From NCBI RefSeq assembly GCF_905220415.1, contig NC_059565.1, positions 131,501 through 195,500 on the forward strand: DNA of 64,000 nucleotides, read 5' to 3'. Under the pieces are notes generated by a model. It saw only the letters and a list, made by a program, of their open reading frames with translations. It made no database searches and was not told the origin of the DNA. The position numbers and the translations under genes are program-made. The stretch comes from Colias croceus (taxonomy: Eukaryota > Arthropoda > Insecta > Lepidoptera > Pieridae). Shown piece by piece: positions 37,301 through 49,300 of the stretch (its first letter is position 1; each line of letters starts with the position of its first letter).

Positions 37301-40300
37301 TATCAAGTAGATCTATAAAAAATCCCGTGACAGCATGTTTGTAAGTAACTTTTGTATCTTCGAAACGGCTTGACCAATATTAATGATATTAATTTTATAA
37401 ATGGATACTTGACTGTCTGTCAGTTGTCACTCAGTCAAGTCAAAATAACTAAACATCTACCTATATGACATTTGTTACTGAGATAGATTATAGTCTGGAT
37501 TAGCACCTAGACTACTTTTTATACCTAAGCGTTATCATGCGAGAGAAGCCACGGGCTCGAACTACCTAGTGTTTGTATAAAATATTGTTTATTATAGGTA
37601 CCTAGGTATTTCTTTTTAAATATAAAATTATCGCGAAACCGCAGGGAGTTAATGTTAGCAAATAGATTAGATTCGGACGATGTTTTTTTTATTAATTTGC
37701 CCTTGACATTGAGACAAGACGGCGCAACCGATTTCGATGTTTTTTTTTTTCTTTCGTTGTAGGTAACTACGATCAATTTACTGCGAAATGTGAAGTATGA
37801 AGTGTATTATTATTACCTATGTATGTGTGTTGCACAATTACTACGAAGCTACTGAACCAATTTGGGTTAAATAAGTGTGTTAAACGTGTGGCATGATATA
37901 AATGATATAGCGAATAAAAAATTGTAATTAAAAATGATGTAGTTAATTGTATTGAAACTGGTTTGTGTAGGTACAAATTCAGTTATCAAGAAAGTAGGTT
38001 GTTTGTTCAACTAATGATACAAAGCAAAACCAAATTTCTGTAAGTACATAAAAACTTCGATGTGAAGAATATATAAATACTTTTATTTTAGAGAAAATAA
38101 AATAATCTATTGAAATTAAACGCAATTTAAAGCCGTTTAAAAACACGAAGTGATTGGTTTGATTTTTAATCCACGTTTGTGATTTTTATCAGCACAAATA
38201 TCAGCGTAATCCAAATATCTATACATATAATTTACTAATCGACATATAATATCGATTATATGTTATTATCTATTTTGTATTTGTGTTATTTTTAATCTGT
38301 GCATGATATCTTTTATCTAGAATACGAGTCGAAAAGTCGATAATTTGTGAAATAAATTTCGCTATTATTATTTTTTTATGTAATACCTACTTATGTATTT
38401 TAATGTATGTTAATTTATGTTTGTTATTAATGTATTTTATAAAAAATACTTTCACTTTAATGCAATTTATAAATAGATTGTTCTCATGAATATTATAAAA
38501 AATCAGAAATATCCATTTTTAACCGACTTCAAAAAAAAGGAGGAGGTTATCAATTCGGCCGGTATATTTTTTTTTTTTTATGTATGTACACCGATTACTC
38601 CGAGGTTTCTGAACCGATTTACGTGATTCTTTTTTTGTTCGATGCGGGATGGTGTCGAATTGGTCCCATAAAAATTTTATTCGGATAGGCCCAGTAGTTT
38701 TTATTTTATGAGCATTTTTGTCTGTAGGTATTTGTAAATTTTGCAAGTGCAAGTTTGAAGTCGGTTGTTTTTAACGCAGTTATCACTTGTTATTTATAAT
38801 TATGACGTTTCTGTCTCTTGGATTTACACAAGCTAGCTTAGCTTATATAGATAATTTTTTCTAAAAAAAAAAGCAGAAAAAACACGCGATATTAAGATGA
38901 AATTATTGTTTTGTCACCGAGTACCCATCCTTGATTAGTGTACGTAGGTTTTATTAAATCGGTCAGTTTTAAACTGAAATAGAGACTAAAGGAGTCAATA
39001 ATTAATAAATAAATATAAATAAATATTTCGGGACAATTTTCACACACGGCACGATCTGATCCCATAGTTACTAAGCTTTCGCTTGTGTTATGGAAACCAG
39101 ATGGCTGATAAACATACATATATAATTTAAACTAAATACTTATATAGATAATTAACACCTAGGTCCCAGACACAGAGCATGCATCTATGTTCATCACACA
39201 AATATTTGCCCGGGTGGGAATCGAACCCACGACCACTACCTACCTGGCCAACCGGCCAGTCAACAAACAGTTCCTTCATCTTTAAAATATTACTATAATA
39301 GATTTAAACTTAATAATGGTAGAAAGTTCCATATCTTCGGTTTAGTTTGAGGAATCTTTATCTACAAGTAGTGTTTATCTAAGGAGTATCAAGGCGAAAT
39401 ATGCTGTTGTGAAATATTGTATAAAACTATTTTTTAACTCGAATCTTCGTAAATGAATATAATTGAAGGGTTTATTTGTTATGCTACTCAGGTGCATGTA
39501 AAAGTAAAAAGTAAAACTCAAACTCACACATATTTATTTATTCAATTAGACTTTTTCTAGAAGCACTTTTGATACGTATTACGTCAGTACATATTTTTAA
39601 CATTTACCACCGATTCGGATAGCAGTATCTACGGAGAAGAACCGGCAAGAAACTCCATAGTTGCTTAAATCATGTCAGTTTTACAATTTAATTTAAAAAA
39701 ATACATAGGTATGTAACGTCCTTACAGCATTAATTAATGCTCTAAGGTAACATCATAATATATTATAATAATATGCCAAAGAACTGCCTGTGACTTTTTA
39801 CGGGACAACCCCACATGGGTTTTTATCGTCCATAAGAAGCGCTATAACTGTCAATGTACAAAAAATAATAATTAAATAACCACCGAGAAATGCCGTCAAG
39901 AAACTGTTGTTGCTCTTTTAAATTATGTCAATATAACAACATTAATATTTAAAACTAGCTTCCGCCCGCGACTCCGTCCGCGCGGAAAAATTAAGATTTA
40001 CTTTTTTTTTACGTATTTTTCCGGGATAAAAAGTATCCTGTTTTATGCCCAGGATAATAAGATATAATTATACCAAGTTTCATCGAAATCGAACCGTTAG
40101 TTTTCACGTGATGCCTGAACATACAGACAGATAGACAGACAAAATTTTTTTTAATCACATATTTGAGTTTGGCATCGATCCAGTATCCAGTAACCCTGCT
40201 ATTTATTTTTTCAATATTTTCAATGTACAGAATTGACCCTTCTACAGATTTATTATATGTATAGACTATAGATAATAAAGACGATTCTAGAGAACTGTCC

Positions 40301-43300
40301 GTAATCCGTATGTATGTATGCTCTACGAACTAATACATTTTTCACAAAATTTAATACAAAGTTATTTATTTTTCATGCCTGTCAGCTGTTCTGCTTTTAA
40401 AAGTAGATACTTATAAATTTTTATTTGAAATGGAAAAAACTTGAAGACTTCCAAGCATAAGTTATTTCTCTTCAAAAATCAACCCCTTTCGATTAAATAT
40501 GCTATGAAAGTTGGTACATACGGTTGTACTACTTATATATATCAGATAGTTCATGTACAGTGTAGCAATAGATACTATCACAGACTAATACTATCGACGT
40601 CCTTATCAGTTAAAGATAACGTATCTTGTTTGTCGATATGTTTACTGTACGAATGATACGGTAGAGGTGGAAATATATTTATAATATACTAGCTGTTCCC
40701 CGCGGTTTCACCCCCGTATCTCCACTCCTGTTGCCTGTTAGCCATAGCGTGATGTTAAATAGCCTATAACCTTCCTCGATAAATGGGCTATCTAACACCG
40801 AAAGAATTTTTCAAATCGGATCAGTAGTTCCCGAGATTAGCGCGTTCAAACAAACAAAGTCTTCAGCTTTATAATATTAGTATAGATGTATATGTCGCAG
40901 TCATCTGGTTGAATCTGCTTTTTCATTGAATGACTAGGCCGAATGTTGATTTACTCTGCCCGCCTGCCCGCGACTCCGTCTGCGCGGAAAAATTAAGATT
41001 TTTTTTTAATTACGTATTTTTCCAGGATAAAAAGTATCCTATTTTATGCCCAGGATAATAAGGTATAATTATACCAAGTTTCATCGACAGTATACCATGT
41101 TTCATCCATATTGAACCGTTAGTTTTCACGTGATGTCTGCACATACAGACAGATAGACAGAGAAATTTTTTTAATCACATATTTGGGTTTGGTATCGATC
41201 CAGTAACACCTGGGCTATTCATTTTTTCAATATTTTCAATGTACAGAATGGACCCTTCTACAGATTTATTATATGTACAAATAGATATGTAATATGTTGT
41301 TACACCCATGTTTATGTTGTAAATAAATGTAGATGGTTTGATAGGGATGTTATCTAGCAGAATATTATGTGTTTATAGAATTGTGTATTTATTCAAATTT
41401 AATAGTTATATACGTACCTAACTCAGTTAAGCGTTTTTTTACTCTATATGCATAGTATAAAACAAAGTCGCTTTCTCTGTCCCTATGTCCCTTTGTATGC
41501 TTAAATCTTTAAAACTACGCAACGGATTTTGATGCGGTTTTTTTAATAGATAGAGTGCATTCTCGAGGAAGTTTTAGTACCTATATCATTTATAGGTTTT
41601 AGACAACACGGGTGAAGCCGCGGGCGGAAAGCTAGTTTGAATAAGATTGACTACCTAGAAATTAACAAAAATGCTCTATTTATAAACAGTAATTAAACTT
41701 TATATTACTCAAACTCAAACTCAATACCAATGACGTAACAACTTTCACTGTGAAAAGTGAAATTTTTTATATTGGTTCATTTTATGCTCTTTTAATTTTA
41801 TTCGAATTTAACTATTATGTTGTATGGATTAAGGTTCAATTTTGTGTTTCATTTTATTTGTATACTAGTGGTGTTATTTTGTAAACATAAAGGTTTAAAG
41901 GAGAATGACCACGGGTGGTATCGGTAAAATTTTAGTTGTGCCACGTATTCGTGATATTGTTAATTCCTATTTGTATTTATAATGGTCATATGTATCAATA
42001 TTAAGTCTTAATTATACCGGATAAATTGAAATAATAGTAAAAGTTATTCTTTTGAAACATGTATGACCACGTATGGAATCGGTAAAATACTAGTTGTGTC
42101 ACGTGTTCGTGATATTGTTAATTCCTATTTGTATTTATAATGATCATATTTATCACTATTAAGTCGTAATTATACCGAATAAATAGAAATAAAAGTAAAA
42201 GTTTTTGTTTTGACACATATATCTATCTCTCTTGCAAGCGTCCTGCGTCATATGTCATAGTTGAATGAATGTGTTCGACGCATTGTTCGACGTTATTTAT
42301 TTTGAAATAATGTTTATTACGATTTACTTTTCACATTTATCTTGTAAATTAAAATATTACCTATGTAATAAATGTAAAACTTAACGTTCATCGTTAGTTT
42401 AAACTCGATAAAGTATTTTTTTGAAGCGTTGAATAAAACTTTTGTTTTATTTTTATTGTCGTGAACTGCGGCTTATTTACATAAAAACTTTAATCGTTTC
42501 TAAAAGTACTAACATCAAGCTTCAAATTGAGCTATATTTCATCTTGACACAATAAGTTTGATTGCGATACCAAGTGCCATAGTCACTTGGGCAATCTCCT
42601 TTATACTTTAGTTTGAATTTATCAACTTGTAAAGTTTATCAACTTACAAAATCTTACTGAAAATGAATTTTATTATGACGTGGGATACCTAAAGCAGTGA
42701 AAGTGAAGTCCCATGTCCCTAGTGGGGTAAGGGGCAGATGCATTATACATCTGTTTCACTGATCGATTTTCTTTAGGGTCAAGTAGGTGATCAGCCTTCT
42801 GTGTCCTGCCAGACCGAAACATTTTTATTGTCATTTAATAAATTCGAGTTCGTTAACAAGTTTCTTTTAGATCATAAGTCGTCGGTATCTTTCAGTCGGT
42901 TACATACAAACATACAGGTGAAGCTTATAAAAGAATGTTAAAAAAAGAAATCGAAAATGATACTGAATAAAAATATTTTTCACTAGCCGTGCCCCGCGGT
43001 TTTACCCACGTTGCTCCGTTCCTGTTGATCTTAATTCTTAGCGCGATGATATAATTATAGCCTATAGCCTTCCTCGATAAATGGGCTATCTAACTGCACC
43101 GAAAGAATTTTCGGACCAGTACTTTCTGAGATTAGCGCGTTCAAACAAACAAACAAACTCTTCAGCTTTATAATATTAGTATAGATTAACTAAAGTTTGA
43201 ATAAAATACAAATAGATTACCAATGCGCTATTTGAACCAATGTATTGGCAATTATAAACATCATTGTATGCAACAATGGTCCGACTTGTTGTTAGTATGT

Positions 43301-46300
43301 TTATTTAAAAACATTTTTGTATGAACTATATGTATATGTAACTAGCTGTTACACGCGGCTTCGTGTGAGCAAAAAAATTTTCATGGGAATGGCATGTTTC
43401 AACGCGGTAAAAAGTAACCTAGATGTCACTCTCTAGCCTCCTTACTCATAAACAAATCCTATCCTTCCTACTAATCCTACTAATATTATAAATGCGAAAG
43501 TTTGGGAAGATGTGTGTGTGTTTGTTACTCTTTCACGCAAATACTACTGAACCGAAAAACCTTAAAATGAAATTTAGCACACATATAGAGGGTAACTTGG
43601 ATTAACACATAGGATTTTATCCCGAAAATCCCACGGGAACGGGAACTATGCGGGGTTTTCTTTGAAAACGCGGGCGAAGCCGCGGGCGGAAGGCTAGTTA
43701 TACCATAAAATCGCCCCGTTGCAACGTGAAAGAAAGTCAAATTAACACATTCTCATATTTATAATATGTAGTAAGGACAAATAAACTGCGGCCCGCGGTT
43801 TCGCTCGCCATCTTTTCTACTTTTGAGAAAAAGTTTCGTACGAAAATACTTTTCCAACGCCTCAAGTTTTATTTTTGCTATAAAAATAAGCCATGACCTA
43901 CCACAATATCTCATCTATCTATTAATCGAAATGTATCGAAATCAGTTCAGCGGTTCTTATTATGATGTCCCATTCCATACATTTAGATTTACAATTAGAT
44001 ATGATATTCAATAGTTTAAGGGCACTTGTAAATAATCTTTATTTTAATTATTATAATAAAATAACTCTTTGTTCTTTTGCGCAGATATTATTTTATAGTT
44101 ATAGTGTTTCTGATAATATACAGATTAAAAATTAATTTTATTGATTTCCTACAACGGGCGATGTCACGTGATAAAAAATTCTGTTAGTAAAAAATTTCAT
44201 AATCGGTTCAGTACTTCCGAAGATTAGCACCTACAAACATACAAACTGTAACTTTAATAATATTTAAGTATATTATTAAGTTTTTAAATTTATTAATGTT
44301 TACTTTTTTCCAATGCAATACAGAGCGTAATTAAATAAATATATAAAGTTATGTGAAAAAGTGTCAATATAAGTGTAAGTGTAAAGATGGAATAAGTGAT
44401 ACTTAGTGTCAAAGTGCAAAATGTTGTCCCGTGGATTTAAATATTCCTTGTTGGAAGATGAGGATATCGGGTAAGATTTTGTTTAATTTTTTAGTTTGTA
44501 AGTAGGTATGTCATTTCAGTAATGGGAAAAGGCTCAAATCCTTCTGATGAATCTTGTTGAAGTCTCACTCTTCTCTTTTACAATATAGTTTTTAGTTTTT
44601 ACAATAGTTGGATTATCTATAGTAAGTAAATAAGGATTTTTTTGCTAAGCTTCAAGATATTTCGTATTTTTACCCGTGTTGCCTGGTAGAGATCACCGCA
44701 AAGTGATAAAGCCGCAATTAGCGCTGGATATCATAATGTACCTTCTGTATTTTTTATATGAATTGATTTGTTTTGTACATGTAAATATTTAAATAATTAA
44801 AAATAACAGAAACCAAGGCCCAAAAATCATTAACCAAAAATAGTTAAAACTACACTTTATTGAAGTCGGTTAACAAATAGTAAAACTACATGATTTAACT
44901 AACTTTATGCATACTGGATAGACACACATTATGTATTGTGCAATTAGGCGTGGTTATAACTATTAATTACAGCTTACAGAATAATGTATAATTAAAGTGA
45001 ACAGGAAGACAAGCCTCTTCCTATTTGTTATAATGTTTTACGATTTCGTAAGATTATTTATTTCATACTAGGTTTCCGCCCGCGGCTTCGCCCGCGCAGT
45101 CAAAGAAAAACCCGCATAGTTCCCGTTCCCGTGGGATTTCCGGGATTGCGTCATTTTCCCGGGATAAAAAGTAGCCTATGTCCTTTCTCGGGTATTAAAA
45201 TATCTCCATACCAAATTTCATGAAAATTGGTTCAGTAGTTTAGGCGTGATTGAGTAACAGACAGACAGACAGAGTTACTTTCGCATTTATAATATTAGTA
45301 TAGTATATGGATTGTTTAGAATAATACTTGATGTATTTGGTTTTTCTTCAGTTGAACGACATAGCAAGAAAATTTTCATAATAAGTAGTTCACCAACTTT
45401 AGATTTTTTGCAGGAATCAGTAGACAGACATTCATATTTTTTTATTTAATACTTGCACAGCATAATATATTGGAGTAATTTTATATCTGTATAAGGATTT
45501 AATAAAATTTAATTTAATTTCAACGTCATCCATAACTTTAATTGATATAAACCTTCAATTTTCCAAACTCCAACATTCAAGTAGATTTCTTTTAGAAGCA
45601 CTTATTTATAAATACACATTCATTGTATGGGAATAATCCGAAATGAGGGTAGAATGAGAAATATCTCGGTCAATAAGATCGTTCGTGGGTGAAGCGTGGA
45701 GGAATCTCATAGGAATGTTTAATATTGAACCCCTGTACGGCATTCTAATGAAGGTATGGCTCAGTGGTTGTAAACTGGGGGTGTGGGTTCGATAGAATTA
45801 ATGTAATGTAGAAATTAAAGATTTAACTGATTTTAAACGCGATTTCTTCGACTTTTTAACACTTTACAGCGAGCAGGGCTAGGGTGAGACGGAAGGCTTC
45901 TATTATTATACAATGAATAAATCTCGTTTAAAATCCGTTAAAATTAGTTTAATTTCGAAATGTATACTCGCTTAAAATCAAACACAGGAAAATTCTAATT
46001 TTAATGTTTTTAATTAAATGAGGTTCTCCGCCATCATCTTTTCGTGTTACATTTCCTGTTATTTTTTCATTTTTGATGAAAATTTTTAATTTGCTTCTTA
46101 GCTAGTAGTTTTTGTGTAACTAATTCCACAGATAATAAAATGCTATTCTAGTAGTTATGCTTAAAAAAATATTTTTAGTAATAATATACTACTCGCCTCG
46201 GTTTCCTCTAGATATATTTAAAAGTATAAAAATAAATATTAAAATGTAAGTTACAACGACTTAAGTTGGACTTAAGCAATAGCGAATGTGTCCACTTCCT

Positions 46301-49300
46301 CGGTAACGTTACATAAAGTTAGAGAGGTGATTGCACACTGAAGGACAAACAGACAGTACTTAAATCCAAACTCAAACACAAATATTTTTTAATTCAAGTT
46401 CTTTTGGGAGCGATTTATTCGTAGAGAATGAATATTATATAATAGATTGTTAATTGTAAAATGTTGACCAATATTGATAGGGACTAACCAAAAGGATAAA
46501 GTATTGGAGTGACTATACTATTGAGTCGATCCCCGCGGTTTTGTTCCGCCCCTGTTGGTCTTAGCGTGCTGATTTATAGCCTATAGCCTTCCTCGATAAA
46601 TGGGCTATCTAACACTGAAATAATTTTTCAAATCGGACCAGCAGTTCCTGAGATTAGCGTGTTCAAACAAACAAACAAACTCTTCAGCTTTATAACCTAT
46701 GTTCTTTCTCAGGGTCTAAAGATTGTCTGTGCCAAATTTCATCAAAATCGGTCCAGTAGTTTATGAGCCTATTCATTACAATCAAACAAACAAACAAAGT
46801 TTGCCTCTTTATAATATTAGTGTAGATTTGAATATTCTACTAGCAAGTGTAGTCTGGATAAATTATATAAAGATTTAATCGTGTTTTTAAAAATATGTTA
46901 AAAATATGTTTGTATCGCATATTGTAATCTCCATGTATTTACATGTTGTTACCTTCTTATCACTCTTACATTATCCGTGGCATTTTAATTACTTATCTGT
47001 GCTATATATTATCGTTGTTTTATTATAATTATATATGACGGTGTCTTTGTTATCAAGTGGTATTTTTTTTTTTTTTTGTATGGTGTTTCTCAATGTTAGC
47101 CAGAAGGGCTACTACATTTTAACGCGGACGCGGGGGTGAACTGAAGGTTCACCCTGGTAGCGACATGCACAAGGGCGTCCCCCCTTGACGGGGACCACGA
47201 ACCTCGGCTTGAGCTGTCGCTTGAGTGGAGGAGGCCAGAAGGGCCCTAATCGGACGGGTATCAAGTGGTAGCTGGTTCGATCCTTTATTTATTGTTTTTG
47301 AACGATAGTTAAGACATATCGTCATCTCTGTTGTAACTGCTTTCTTAAGATACCTACATATTATCATCTTCTCTGTAGAAACTGCTTTCCGAATCGGTGT
47401 ACCATCGGCAATTGGTAAAACTATGTTATGACGATTCTAAAGTGCTTCTACAAGAAGTCTAATTGAATAAATACATGTTGAGTTCATTTTTTTTGCATAA
47501 AATAATTTTTTTTTCTGACATGTGATACAGCGCCATCTGGGGCCTTAGACAAAGTAACAATTACAAAACGATAACGAAGTTAGAAATCGCAAAAATGTAT
47601 GGGATTGACATTAGATAGACCACGTGATCTAACGCGGCGTATGTCAATCCCACACATTTTTGCGATTTCTAACTTCGTTAGCGTTTTGTAATTGTTACTT
47701 TGTCTACGGCCCCTGGTTCGGAATAAAGCAAATATTTTATAGAAAGTAGATCCACTTAATTATAATAAAATACTATAAACTTTAAAGCATTTATTATTAT
47801 TATATTTTCTGTGTGGGAAAGATATATAGTGCCGTCCTTTGTTCTACTCTGGAAGTAATACTGTTTTAAGAAAATGGTATGGGAGCTGATAGCACAATAA
47901 TTTCGTTTTAGTTGTAAATAATGTGTGTTTATAATTTAACACATTTGTAGCTGTTAGCAGGAAAATATATTTAATTTAAATAATAAATAAAATATGCACG
48001 ATCATGAAGGATATACTTATTTTAAAACAATATCTATGCAAATTAATTATGTACATTGTTGTGTCTGTTTGTGACGATAAACTTTTCATACTACTCGTGT
48101 TCATGCTAATATTATAATGCTAAGTCTGTTTGTTTGTAACGCTTTCACAGCTCTACTTTACGGAATGGGATGAAATTTTTAAAGAAAATAGATAGGTAGT
48201 TGAAGAAATAGAGTGACTTGTTATATTGTTATTGTTATAAGCGACTTGTTTCTTCAAACTCTGAAGGGTTGAAAAGGACTACGATAGTTTTATCCCGTGG
48301 TTTCGTCCGTGGGGCATAGAGCGCTCATATTAGTCACTAGCTTACGGCACGTGACTTCGTCCGCGTATGTAAAGGAAATTATTATAAAAATGAGATATTT
48401 ACCGGTTAAAAGTATAGGTACTTTAAACCGGTAAATATCTCATTTTTGTGTCTGGAGATAGTATAGGTAGTCCATGGAAAACATTAGTTAGGACTAATGT
48501 TTTCCATAGACTACCTACTATCTCCAGACACAAAAATCATATCATAAAATCGCTCCATTGCGACGTAAAAGAAAGACAAACAAACACACGAATACACTTT
48601 CGCATTTATAGTATTTTACTCAAGCCAGTTACAATTAAAAGTTTTATATCAAAAAAGATTTAAGCATACAAAGGGACAGAGAAAGAGACTTTGTTTTATA
48701 CTATGTAGTGATTATCATTTAATTAAATGCCCCTTTATTCCTTATCATCAAGTGGTTTCTAGTTACCATGAAAAACAAAACGGAAATGGTAACATTCGAG
48801 TAACTACTTAAGCAATAAAATTAATCCGGTATATTTGCAAACAAATGCGTTTTATTTCTCGTTAAAATGCGATAAAGCTAAATATCGCTTTAGCACGAGG
48901 AAAGTCAGGTTTATTTGTAGTACACCGTACACGTGGAAATTCAGTTTCGTAGTAAATGGGCACAAATCTATACTATTTATACATCTATACTAATATTATA
49001 AAGCTGAAGAGTTTGTTTGAACGCGCTAATCTCGGGAATTACTGGTCCGATTTGAAAAATTCTTTCGGTATTAGATAGCCCATTCATCGAAAAAGGCTAT
49101 ACTGCTATAGGTATATCATCACGCTAAGACCAACAGGAACGGAGCAACGCGGGTAAAACCGCGGGGCACAGCTAGACTGTTATAAAACTCGGTAAACCAG
49201 TCAGAATTTTGTGCTACCTTTAAGTAAAAGTAGTTTCTACTGCTTATCTGTTTTCTGCTAGAAAATATATTAGACTAGTAGATAGATACTAGGACCTAAG

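Noticed and set aside
47149..47367. 72-codon minus ORF with GC-rich end
   Set aside because: It reads through a retroposed GC-rich fragment and a family T piece; no domain is seen.
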